Below the pieces are notes generated by a model. That model saw only the letters and a list, made by a program, of their open reading frames with translations, was not told the origin of the DNA and did not search any database. Shown piece after piece: positions 1 through 7,881 of a stretch of DNA of 51,782 nucleotides. The translations under genes and the position numbers were made by a program. Each line of letters begins with the position of its first letter. Positions within the stretch are counted from its first letter, which is position 1. Origin of the DNA: Pseudoalteromonas shioyasakiensis (GTDB taxonomy: Bacteria > Pseudomonadota > Gammaproteobacteria > Enterobacterales > Alteromonadaceae); the NCBI RefSeq assembly GCF_022398475.1, contig NZ_JAKEVM010000014.1, forward strand, positions 1-51,782. Reading direction: 5' to 3'.

Positions 1-89
1 TAATCATATAGTATACTTTTATGTTATTTGTTTGTTCCTTTTTTATTGATAAACTGCGAAGCGAAATCAACGTCAGAAGGGATCCAACA

Positions 90-2609
90 ATGACAATTTT
101 TAAAAAAGTACCTTTGCAAATCGCAATTGCAAGTACACTCGCTACATCAGTGACTGCAATCGCTGCTGAGCAAACAACTGACAACACCGCTCAAGATGTT
201 GAAGTTATTTCTGTTACAGGTACTCGCCGTAGCCTTCGTAGCATTTCTGAAAGTACCGTGCCTGTCGATTTATTAACAAGCCGCGATTTATCAAGCACAG
301 GCCAGCTTGATATGAGCCAAGTATTGGCATCACAATTACCAAGCTTTAACTACCCGAGTGCCACCATTGCTGATGGCACTGACCACGCGAAACCGGCTGT
401 TTTACGTGGCCTTGCCCCTGATCACACATTAGTTCTTATTAATGGTAAACGCCGCCATGCCGGTGCATTATTAAACTTAAATGGTACGGTTGGCCGTGGT
501 TCAACGGCAGTTGATTTAAATAATATTCCTACTTCTGCAATTAAACGTGTTGAAATTCTGCGTGATGGCGCTGCAGCTCAATATGGTTCTGACGCGATTG
601 CCGGTGTGATCAATATTGTATTAAAAGATGCCGATGAAGGCGGTAGCGTGAGCTACACATACGGTGAATACGACACACAAATGGCAGGCTCTCCTCAGCT
701 ACTAAACACCACAACCGATAGCGAAGGCAACTTAAGCTTTGAAACTGGCAGCGACCGTGAAGTAAACGACGGCATTACGCGTACAGCAAGTGCTAATGCG
801 GGCTTTGCACTTGGCGATAATGGTTTTATTAACGTGTCGATTGAGTCACGTAATAACGAGCCAACAAATCGCTCTGGCTTTGATGCACGTGAGCAATATA
901 GCCGTGATGAGAATGGCGATTTAGATTCACGTGAATTTGACTTTGACCGCTATAACCACCGCTTTGGTAAAGCCGATACCGAAGACTTCGCGCTTTTTTA
1001 TAACCTAGGTTATGAGTTTGATAACTCGCTATCGCTTTACTCATTTGCAAGTTACTCAAACCGTAAAGGTAACTCAGGTGGTTTTTATCGTCGCGCCAAA
1101 GATTCTCGTAACTTAACTGAAGTGTATCCTGACGGTTTCTTACCGCAAATTGATACCGATGTTGATGATTACTCATTTGCAATTGGTCTAAATGGCGAAA
1201 CCAATGATTGGGCTTGGGATGTAAGCACCAATTATGGTCGCAACGATTTTGGTATTGGCGTAAGCAACAGCTTAAATACCTCGATGGGTGTTAGCAGCCC
1301 AACAGAATTTGATGATGGCTCGCTTGTTTATGAACAATACTTGGTGAACATGGATGCTAGCAACACACTAGATTTAGGTTTACCTGATGATGTGTTTGTT
1401 ACGATTGGTGCTGAGTATCGTCACGAAAACTACCAAATTAACGCAGGTGAAACAGCATCTTACCTCACTGTATTAGATGACGATGGCAACCCAGTTGCTG
1501 CCGGTGGCGCGCAAGTGTTACCTGGTTTCTCACCAGAAAGTGCAACAGATAAAAGCCGTCATAACATTGCGGTATTTGCAGAGTTTGATACTTACCTAAC
1601 TACAGATTGGAACCTTGTTTTAGCAGGTCGTTTTGAAGATTACAGTGATTTTGGTAGTACCTTTACCTCTAAACTTGCTTCGCGTTACAGCATTAATGAG
1701 TCGCTGTCGCTACGTGGTGCAATTAGCACAGGTTTTAGAGCGCCTTCACTTGCCCAAACATCTTATAAATCAGTAAGCACTGTTTTTGAAAATGGTGTGC
1801 CAAATGAAGTGGGTTTATTCCCTGTTGATGAGCCAGCAGCGCAAGCACTGGGAGCTCGTGATTTAGACGCTGAAGAGTCAGTTAATATGACGGCGGGTTT
1901 CATCTTTACGCAAGGCGGCTTTAGCTTAACCCTTGATGCGTATCGCATTGAAATTGACGACCGTATCGTATTGTCTGAAAACTTAAGCGGCCCTGAAGTT
2001 GAAGCGATTTTAGCCGAAGCAGGCGAAGTAAATACGCAGCGCGTTCGTTACTTTACTAATGCCATTGATTCACGTACGCAAGGTGTTGATATTGTTGCGA
2101 CCTACTCACTAGGTTTAGAAAACTATGGTGATTTACGCTTAAGTGCAGCAGTTAACTTTAACGACACCGAAGTGACACATGTTAAAGAAAACCCAGCAGA
2201 GCTAGAAGCCCTTGGCGATAGCTACGAGTATTTTTCTCGTCGTGAAATCACACGCTTTGAAAAAGGCACTCCAGCCGATAAATGGAACCTATCTGCAACA
2301 TGGGATTATGAAAACTTCCAAACTACATTACGAGCAACTCGTTATGGTGAAGTAGTTGACACTGCAAGCAGTGAAGATGGTGATGAAGTACTTGATGCTA
2401 AATGGATTGCTGACTTAGAAGTGGCTTACCGCCCTGATGAGCAGTGGAAGTTCGCATTAGGCGCCAACAACCTTTTTGATCAGTACCCTCAAGATACTGT
2501 AAGTAATATTGGTTACAGCGATTTCAACCAAATCTTCCCTTATAGTGGCTTTGCGCCATACAGCTTAGATGGCCGTTTTATTTACGGTAACATCACTTAT
2601 AGCTTCTAA
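90..2609 (+). CDS. TonB-dependent outer-membrane receptor
   Basis: An 839-residue outer-membrane active transporter driven by TonB/ExbBD; the ligand cannot be told from sequence. The ATG at 90 is chosen because AGAAGG lies about 9 bases upstream and it gives a clean Sec signal peptide ending near AIAAEQ; reading from position 21 would place an unlikely hydrophilic stretch before the signal. A TonB-box-like stretch (EVISVTG) is followed by the plug (VLINGKRRH, RVEILRDGAAAQYGSDAIAG), then a long beta-barrel ending in the usual terminal Phe (ITYSF). It stands alone, convergent with the dioxygenase gene, with a shared hairpin between them. Its promoter lies outside the window, so regulation cannot be read. 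Confidence 0.93.
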   Translation: MTIFKKVPLQIAIASTLATSVTAIAAEQTTDNTAQDVEVISVTGTRRSLRSISESTVPVDLLTSRDLSSTGQLDMSQVLASQLPSFNYPSATIADGTDHAKPAVLRGLAPDHTLVLINGKRRHAGALLNLNGTVGRGSTAVDLNNIPTSAIKRVEILRDGAAAQYGSDAIAGVINIVLKDADEGGSVSYTYGEYDTQMAGSPQLLNTTTDSEGNLSFETGSDREVNDGITRTASANAGFALGDNGFINVSIESRNNEPTNRSGFDAREQYSRDENGDLDSREFDFDRYNHRFGKADTEDFALFYNLGYEFDNSLSLYSFASYSNRKGNSGGFYRRAKDSRNLTEVYPDGFLPQIDTDVDDYSFAIGLNGETNDWAWDVSTNYGRNDFGIGVSNSLNTSMGVSSPTEFDDGSLVYEQYLVNMDASNTLDLGLPDDVFVTIGAEYRHENYQINAGETASYLTVLDDDGNPVAAGGAQVLPGFSPESATDKSRHNIAVFAEFDTYLTTDWNLVLAGRFEDYSDFGSTFTSKLASRYSINESLSLRGAISTGFRAPSLAQTSYKSVSTVFENGVPNEVGLFPVDEPAAQALGARDLDAEESVNMTAGFIFTQGGFSLTLDAYRIEIDDRIVLSENLSGPEVEAILAEAGEVNTQRVRYFTNAIDSRTQGVDIVATYSLGLENYGDLRLSAAVNFNDTEVTHVKENPAELEALGDSYEYFSRREITRFEKGTPADKWNLSATWDYENFQTTLRATRYGEVVDTASSEDGDEVLDAKWIADLEVAYRPDEQWKFALGANNLFDQYPQDTVSNIGYSDFNQIFPYSGFAPYSLDGRFIYGNITYSF

Positions 2610-2614
2610 AAAAA

Positions 2615-2649
2615 TAGGGCGTGAAAGCAGTAATTGCTAACACGCCCTA
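2615..2649. terminator. Hairpin between convergent genes, terminator-like in both directions
   Basis: The 9-bp perfect stem TAGGGCGTG/CACGCCCTA (2615-2623 with 2641-2649) sits between the TBDT stop and the dioxygenase stop. On the minus strand it is followed by a run of T (the A run at 2608-2614 on the plus strand), so it fits best as the intrinsic terminator of the dioxygenase gene; it may also stop the TBDT transcript. Confidence 0.75.
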
Positions 2650-2672
2650 ACCTACAATGATAAGTGAATAAA

Positions 2673-3554
2673 TTAACTAATTTGAATAGTGTGATACGCC
2701 AATAAAGTGCCATCACTATTTTGTGCTGTGTTTAAAATAAACTGCTCATAATCACTACCAAACACGTTGTCGTTGCTAGCAAGGGTTGTATCTTGTTCAC
2801 CACGTGATTTGTAATCGCTATGAGTGGTACAAATTTCTTTTGCAAACGCATCAGTAAAACAGAACTGACTGATTACATAGTCGTTATTGTTGTTTGCTAC
2901 TTTAAAGTGAATATGAATAGTACGGCCAGAGTACCAACCTGGGAAATGCGTTTTAAAGTTCACACGACCACTACTATCTGTGATCAATGAACCACGATAC
3001 CAGGTACTTGCCTCAGCTTCGGCATCGCCATCAGTACAGAAATCACCCGCAAAACGTGAGCTATCAGAGCTACTGCTAGTATCGCCCGAATAAATACCGC
3101 TGGTATCACAGTGCCAAACCGAGATTTCGTAATTTGCTAATGGGTTACAGTCGCTATCGATTAACTGTAAGCAAAGCATCATAGGTAAACCCGTTAGGCC
3201 ATCAGAGATGTCTTCGTCTGAATCAGCTTGGAAGTAACACGGGCCTTCGGTTGTTGCTTGAGTCAGAGCTAACACACATGCGGTTGATGTTTCAAAAATG
3301 CTGTCATCAGGAAAGTCATCTGTAATAAGAGCTGTTGTGCCTGATACATAATCACTATCGTTCGTAGTTGTTGTATCGTCTGTATCAGTGCTGGTGTCTG
3401 TATCTGTTGATGTATCGGTGTCTGATGTTGTATCCGTTGATGATACTGTATCTGAGTTACAGCCTAAAAATGCCAACATAGGCACAGCAGCAACTGAAAC
3501 ACCTAATGTTTTAAGCATTTTTCTACGAGTATAAAGTTCAGGTTTTAAAGTCAT
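2673..3554 (-). CDS. Exported intradiol ring-cleavage dioxygenase-like protein
   Basis: This belongs to the protocatechuate/catechol intradiol dioxygenase superfamily (non-heme Fe(III) enzymes that split catechols). The family core is clear: TEGPCYF, VWHCDTSGIYSG, and PGWYSGRTIHIHFK. These supply the expected iron ligands Tyr155, Tyr208, His214 and His216 (counting from the ATG at 3554). That start is chosen for its AAGGGG Shine-Dalgarno and because it leads into a twin-arginine segment (TRRKMLKTLG) and a lipobox-like LGC at Cys32, so the protein is probably Tat-exported and perhaps lipidated. Residues about 37-68 are a low-complexity Asp/Ser/Thr linker. Catabolic intradiol enzymes are cytoplasmic and clustered with pathway genes; none are near. 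The substrate is unknown. Confidence 0.85.
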   Translation of the reverse strand: MTLKPELYTRRKMLKTLGVSVAAVPMLAFLGCNSDTVSSTDTTSDTDTSTDTDTSTDTDDTTTTNDSDYVSGTTALITDDFPDDSIFETSTACVLALTQATTEGPCYFQADSDEDISDGLTGLPMMLCLQLIDSDCNPLANYEISVWHCDTSGIYSGDTSSSSDSSRFAGDFCTDGDAEAEASTWYRGSLITDSSGRVNFKTHFPGWYSGRTIHIHFKVANNNNDYVISQFCFTDAFAKEICTTHSDYKSRGEQDTTLASNDNVFGSDYEQFILNTAQNSDGTLLAYHTIQIS

Positions 3555-3722
3555 CTTGTGCCCCTTCGCTAACATGAGTAATTAACGTCGAGTATAAAGA
3601 ACAAATGTAGAGACTTTGTGTAGAAAAAATGGTGCTTTTATAGAGTGACTAGGATGCACATGCCAAAAAATAGACATTTATAGTATATTCATTTCTGGCT
3701 ATTACATTTTACTATTACATCT

Positions 3723-5303
3723 ATGAAGTTAATTCACAAACTCTTAATTACCAATCTTATCATTACGCTACTACTGGTGCTGACCATGTTTGGTCTAAAT
3801 GCAATTTCCAATAAGCGTATGCTCAATAATGTATTTGAAGATATAGATAACGAAGCATTTAACCGTATAGCCACTGAAATTAGCCTGCAGTATCAGCAAA
3901 CGGGTTCGATTGGGATGTTTATCGATTCTAAAGCCCTGTGGTATGAATTAATTAACCGTAATTTTCATTCAAGCCGTTTATTGTTTTCGCCCAATAGCCC
4001 AAAACCAGGAGAGCCCGGCCCTTTTCCATTAAATGGCCCTCCTGAAAAACGTATGCAAAATGAAGCGATGCCACCCCCCGATGACTTTGGGGTGCCACCA
4101 TCGTTCGACCAGCCACCTGAATTTGACCCATCAAATGAGTTTAACGAGCCTGCTAACTTTGCTGACATGCATGAGTCGCCACCTCGCAATAAACCCATGC
4201 CTGATGACTTCATGCCCTTTGAAAAACGCCTAAGTTTGCTTGATGAAAAAGGCGAAATATTGATTGCAGGCAATACCGAAACTGAGGTCATGAACGAGCA
4301 AGAAATCACCCACAATGGCGACGTTGTTGCGGTGCTTCAGCTGCATGCTAACCGCAATCATGTTAGCGAGCTAACTCAGCATTACCTAAATACACAAATT
4401 AATATCAGTTTGTGGACAGCAGGGATTGGTTTATTAATTGCGTTATTGTTTAGTTACTTACTCGCACGTCATTTTACTAACCCTATTTCGCAGCTGAAAA
4501 AAGGCGCAAAAGCCCTTGCAGAACGCGAATTTGAGACCAAAATAACCGTCAACAGTAGTGATGAATTTGCGACCTTAGCGGATGATTTTAATCGTATTGC
4601 CACAGAGCTCAGACGCTTTGAGTCGCAGCAAAGCCAATGGCTCATGGATATTTCTCATGAGCTACGCACGCCTTTAACTATTTTAGAGGGTGAACTAGAG
4701 GCTATTAACGATGGCATTATCGAACCAAACCAAAAGGCAATAAGCTCACTGCAAGAAGAAGTGGCGCTGTTAAGCCGACTTGTGAACGACTTACATAAAG
4801 TTAGCTCACTCGACAGACACAGTTTTAACTATCATATGGAAACTATTGATTTTAATGCCTTGGTGGCCCTACAAGCGCATAAGTATGCGTTTAAATTTCA
4901 ATCCAAAAACATCACGCTTAATGCCACCTTACCAGAGCAAACAGTGATGATCTTAGCCGACCAAAATCGTATTACACAAGTTCTACAAAACATTTTAGAA
5001 AATAATTTACGCTATACCGATGAACAGCAAAAAGTCTGGTTAGATTTAACCGTGTCTAATCATCATGTATTTTTGTCGATAGAAGATTCAGGCCCCGGTG
5101 TTCCTGATGAGGCTCTTGAAAAACTATTTGATCGTTTATATCGCACCGATAGCTCTCGTAACAGAAAAACCGGCGGTTTTGGCTTAGGCTTGGCGATTTG
5201 CCAAACAATTGTTGAAGCCCATCAAGGAAAAATAAATGCAACTAAAAGCCGTTTAGGCGGTCTGTGTTTAACGTTAAAACTCCCGCTTGCAGAGGCGCAA
5301 TAA
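3723..5303 (+). CDS. baeS: BaeS-like sensor histidine kinase with proline-rich periplasmic loop
   Basis: Inner-membrane sensor kinase. Transmembrane segments lie at about residues 7-27 and 227-249, HAMP at 250-302 (RHFTNPISQLKKG), and HisKA with phospho-acceptor His312 in SHELRTP. The C-terminal ATPase shows the N box (NILENNLRYTD), a G1 box (EDSGPGVP) and a G2 box (GGFGLGLAI). The periplasmic loop holds an unusual Pro/Phe/Asp/Met-rich stretch at about residues 88-166. The regulator gene begins one base after this stop, so they form one operon. There is no good Shine-Dalgarno; instead a 9-bp direct repeat ends just before the ATG. Assignment to BaeS rests on the kinase domain and the BaeR-like partner; the stimulus is unknown. 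Confidence 0.85.
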   Translation: MKLIHKLLITNLIITLLLVLTMFGLNAISNKRMLNNVFEDIDNEAFNRIATEISLQYQQTGSIGMFIDSKALWYELINRNFHSSRLLFSPNSPKPGEPGPFPLNGPPEKRMQNEAMPPPDDFGVPPSFDQPPEFDPSNEFNEPANFADMHESPPRNKPMPDDFMPFEKRLSLLDEKGEILIAGNTETEVMNEQEITHNGDVVAVLQLHANRNHVSELTQHYLNTQINISLWTAGIGLLIALLFSYLLARHFTNPISQLKKGAKALAEREFETKITVNSSDEFATLADDFNRIATELRRFESQQSQWLMDISHELRTPLTILEGELEAINDGIIEPNQKAISSLQEEVALLSRLVNDLHKVSSLDRHSFNYHMETIDFNALVALQAHKYAFKFQSKNITLNATLPEQTVMILADQNRITQVLQNILENNLRYTDEQQKVWLDLTVSNHHVFLSIEDSGPGVPDEALEKLFDRLYRTDSSRNRKTGGFGLGLAICQTIVEAHQGKINATKSRLGGLCLTLKLPLAEAQ

Positions 5304-5304
5304 T

Positions 5305-6000
5305 ATGTCAGAAACCTTAGCTAAACAGCATATTCTCGTTATTGAAGACGAAGTTAAAATTGCCGAATTAATAGAAAAGTATTTATATCTTGAAGGGTTT
5401 AAAACAAGCCTAATTCACGATGGCAACTGCGCACTGGATGCTGTTAATGAGCTAAACCCTGATTTGATTATTCTCGATATCATGTTGCCAGGCACAAATG
5501 GTATTGAGTTGTGTAGCAAGATAAGACAATTCAGTGATGTGCCTATTATTATGCTTACAGCACGGGTTGAAGAAATTGATCACTTAATTGGTTTTGATGT
5601 TGGTGCCGATGACTATGTTACTAAGCCATTCAAACCAAAAGAGTTAATGGCGCGTGTGAAAGCTATTTTGAAACGACGACGAATGCCAAGTAGCAAACCG
5701 AGTACATTCAAAGCGGGCAATATTATTGTTGATCCGAGCGAATACAAAGTGTTGGTAAAAAATGAAGAACTGAAACTAACAATTAATGAATTTAGCTTGT
5801 TAAAAATATTAATTGCCTCACCTAATAAGGTTTTTTCACGCCAAGATTTACTAACCATGACTCAAGGTAAGTACTTTGAGAGCTACGAGCGCAGTATTGA
5901 TTCGCACATTAAAAACTTGCGTAAAAAGCTGACTCAAGCCGATCCTGATAGTCATTACATTGAGTCAATTTATGGCGTGGGATATAAATTTAAAATTTAA
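5305..6000 (+). CDS. baeR: BaeR-like response regulator (OmpR family)
   Basis: A 231-residue transcription factor with a receiver domain (acidic pocket in VIEDE, phospho-acceptor Asp58 in ILDIMLPG, conserved Lys in VTKPF) and a C-terminal winged helix (ELKLTINEFSLLKIL, then RSIDSHIKNLRKKL and YGVGYKF). The stretch FSDVPIIMLTARVEEIDHLIG closely resembles enterobacterial BaeR. The ATG at 5305 follows the kinase stop after one base and has AGAGG 9 bases upstream; the in-frame ATG at 5287 lies inside the kinase gene and is less likely. It is presumably phosphorylated by the adjacent kinase and controls envelope-stress genes in the BaeR manner; targets cannot be read here. Confidence 0.9.
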   Translation: MSETLAKQHILVIEDEVKIAELIEKYLYLEGFKTSLIHDGNCALDAVNELNPDLIILDIMLPGTNGIELCSKIRQFSDVPIIMLTARVEEIDHLIGFDVGADDYVTKPFKPKELMARVKAILKRRRMPSSKPSTFKAGNIIVDPSEYKVLVKNEELKLTINEFSLLKILIASPNKVFSRQDLLTMTQGKYFESYERSIDSHIKNLRKKLTQADPDSHYIESIYGVGYKFKI

Positions 6001-6059
6001 ACAACCTTTTTCACACTTGCGACGACTAACTAAATAACATAACCCATTAGGACATCATT

Positions 6060-6608
6060 ATGAATTTAGTACGTATTAGCGTAAGTGCACTCTTAATCAC
6101 GGCCACTACTGCTTGTATTGGCCTCTCTAATGCCAGCACAACAAACAACCAGGGTGATTATCGCGTTATCACTTTTAAAGACTGTAAAAAGGTAAGCGAA
6201 AGTCCCCTCAATAACGAGCAAATTGCAGCATACCTAGAGCTTGAGCGTGAACAAGTAAAACTTGAAGCACTTGAGCAACCAATTAATGACATAGAGCTAC
6301 AAGTTACTGAGTACTCTGAGCAAATAGAAGCAATCACCGAAGAAGCAGTTGTTGAAGACGAGAACCACTTGCGAATTAATAAAAGTTTATTAAAAGAGCA
6401 AGATAAGTTGGCTAAAGAACTCAATAAACTTATGGCTGCTCATGATGCTGATTTTAAAGCACTGGAACAGCAAGCAAAATTAATTGAACATGCCGCTAAG
6501 CAGTTTGATAAAACTATGAAGCCTTTGATGGAACAAGGTGAGTCAACCCATCTACAAATTTTAGCGCCGGGTGAAGCCGAAAAACCAGGGTGTTTTTACA
6601 CTATCTAA
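6060..6608 (+). CDS. Small exported coiled-coil protein downstream of the BaeSR-like operon
   Basis: Not recognised as a known family. It has 182 residues with an N-terminal signal (hydrophobic residues about 5-25; cleavage near SNAS, or possible lipidation at Cys19 in TTAC, a poor lipobox). Residues about 50-155 are charged, Glu/Lys/Leu-rich and heptad-like, so a long coiled coil is expected. Two further cysteines (in KDCKK and PGCFY) could form a disulfide. AGGA lies 7 bases before the ATG, and the gene starts 59 bases after the regulator stop with no terminator between, so co-transcription is plausible. Spy and CpxP are helical periplasmic proteins under envelope-stress control; similarity in role is only a guess, since no LTxxQ motif is seen. 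Confidence 0.7.
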   Translation: MNLVRISVSALLITATTACIGLSNASTTNNQGDYRVITFKDCKKVSESPLNNEQIAAYLELEREQVKLEALEQPINDIELQVTEYSEQIEAITEEAVVEDENHLRINKSLLKEQDKLAKELNKLMAAHDADFKALEQQAKLIEHAAKQFDKTMKPLMEQGESTHLQILAPGEAEKPGCFYTI

Positions 6609-7510
6609 AGCACGTTACCTAGGTGTGCATAAAGTTTCGCATGTGATTGGCGAATGTCTTCTTTATGCACTTGCTTAAACCATTTTAATGCTTGATCTTG
6701 CTTTCCTGCTTGCCAATTGATTTCAGCAAGACGTAACTTATATATAGCAATCATATTTCGATCTGAGTCTGAGTCCATGTACTTAAGAGACTGTACATAA
6801 ACTTCATCGGCTTGCTCATAACTAGCCAGAAGTTGGTGGGTACGAGCTAAGTTACCTAAAGCGACAGATATTTTGCGGTTATGGTTGGTTTTTAAAATCC
6901 AATCAGCGGCGGATTTTCGGCTTGCAAGTGCACCGTCTACATCACCTAATGAGTGATAAACATTTGCTTTATTCGAAGCCAGTTCAAAGTGAAAAATGGG
7001 ATCTTTGCTTTTACCAAAGCGTCGCTCTGCCCTATCAAGAATTTGCAATGCCGTTTCTTTGTTGCCAAACACGTATTGCAAATTAGCCAATTCGACCATA
7101 CGCATAGGGTTACCAAAAGAGTCGAAGATTGCTTGCAGTTTTTCAAATGCTTTTGTGGCATATTTACGACCAGTTTCAAAGTCGCCTAAATAATGCATTG
7201 ATTTAGCGTAATAAAAGTAAACTTGCACTTGGAAGACAACAGGCAATTCTTCACCGGTAATGAAAGGCTCAGTGCTATCTTTCAAGATTTGAAATTCCAT
7301 TTTGTCGTAGAAATAATCAAACTGATAAGATTTAATCTCATACCAACGCGCAGAGCCAAGCTCACTGCTTGCTAGCTGTTGATTAATGTAATCTAAGCAA
7401 CTAATTTGTGATTGTTGCTCACAAAACATCTCATGATCACTAAAGTTTTCAGAGGCATTGGCATTAAGGCTCGATAATCCTAACAATAACAAGGCTAACT
7501 TTTTCTTCAT
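6605..7510 (-). CDS. Secreted TPR-repeat protein
   Basis: A 301-residue protein with a short Sec signal (MKKKLALLLLGLSSLNANAS) and a helical body with several tetratricopeptide-like repeats, for example YYAKSMHYLGDFETGRKYA, NLARTHQLLASYEQADEVY and LRLAEINWQAGKQDQALKWF. TPRs are scaffolds for protein contacts; no enzyme domain is present. Its N-terminal region has two cysteines close together (FCEQQSQISC). It is convergent with the coiled-coil gene and the two stop codons share bases (6605-6608). TPRs of this type resemble those in the periplasmic part of TPR kinases in these genomes, but here no kinase follows. Function unknown. Confidence 0.75.
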   Translation of the reverse strand: MKKKLALLLLGLSSLNANASENFSDHEMFCEQQSQISCLDYINQQLASSELGSARWYEIKSYQFDYFYDKMEFQILKDSTEPFITGEELPVVFQVQVYFYYAKSMHYLGDFETGRKYATKAFEKLQAIFDSFGNPMRMVELANLQYVFGNKETALQILDRAERRFGKSKDPIFHFELASNKANVYHSLGDVDGALASRKSAADWILKTNHNRKISVALGNLARTHQLLASYEQADEVYVQSLKYMDSDSDRNMIAIYKLRLAEINWQAGKQDQALKWFKQVHKEDIRQSHAKLYAHLGNVL

Positions 7511-7577
7511 GCTCTATTTTCTCAGCGATAACTCACTCAGAAAACTAACAAAATTTAACAGCTTATAACAGTAATTT

Positions 7578-7784
7578 TTAATTAAATTGATAAGTGTAAC
7601 CAAGCACTAAGTTTTGATCTGAGCCATAATCACTGTCTTCTGTTGCAGCAAATAGCTTAAAACTTTGTTGTTTATCAAATTGATAACTTGCACCAATAGC
7701 GGCGAAATAACCTGAATAATCGTTAGAACCTACCGAATACGCTGCTGCAGTCATTAATGTCCATTTTTCGGATAATGGCTTTAA
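7578..7784 (-). pseudogene. C-terminal remnant of an outer-membrane beta-barrel protein
   Basis: Read on the minus strand, 68 codons encode a typical barrel end: KWTLMTAAAYSVG, GYFAAIGASYQFD, SFKLFAATEDSD and finally LVLGYTYQFN before TAA. Alternating small/aromatic strands and the aromatic near-terminal residue are the normal signature of a barrel C-terminus. An in-frame TAA at 7785-7787 precedes the stretch, and no barrel coding is visible in any frame further upstream, so the N-terminal part is gone. The break lies in a small hairpin next to a 14-bp inverted repeat. It could be expressed only as a short peptide from an internal ATG; I regard it as a decayed fragment. Confidence 0.65.
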
Positions 7785-7794
7785 TTAGTAAAGC

Positions 7795-7859
7795 CTCTTA
7801 ACCTAACTCTGCATTCCTTTTATCTAACTACAATCAGGTATATAAAGTTAGGTTAAGAG
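7795..7859. repeat. Perfect 14-bp inverted repeat, 65 bp overall
   Basis: CTCTTAACCTAACT at 7795-7808 is the exact reverse complement of AGTTAGGTTAAGAG at 7846-7859, with 37 bases between. A second hairpin, GGCTTTA/TAAAGCC (7777-7783 with 7789-7795), abuts it. It lies downstream of the amidohydrolase stop and could terminate that transcript, but no T run follows. The alternative is a miniature mobile-element scar that truncated the barrel gene. Confidence 0.6.
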
Positions 7860-7881
7860 TATATAGTTTTCCTGTGCATCA

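Larger units (their letters stand above)
7511..7881. other. 371-base gap holding a gene remnant and inverted repeats
   Basis: Between the start of the TPR gene and the stop of the amidohydrolase gene there is no intact gene. The gap holds the 3' end of an outer-membrane barrel gene (7578-7784, minus strand) and, beside its broken end, a 7-bp hairpin (7777-7795) and a perfect 14-bp inverted repeat (7795-7859). The rest shows nothing I can assign. Confidence 0.7.

Noticed and set aside
829..1182. Long minus-strand reading frame inside the first TBDT gene
   Set aside because: Antisense to a clear TBDT; His/Gln/Ser-rich composition with no domain and no ribosome site. A shadow of the real gene.
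3965..4315. Minus-strand frame opposite the proline-rich loop of the BaeS-like kinase
   Set aside because: Gly/Ser-rich translation is what the complement of Pro-rich codons gives; the kinase frame is continuous.
7795..7859. Reading the 14-bp inverted repeat as an insertion sequence
   Set aside because: Only 37 bases lie between the arms and no flanking target duplication is visible; kept only as a possible miniature-element scar or terminator.
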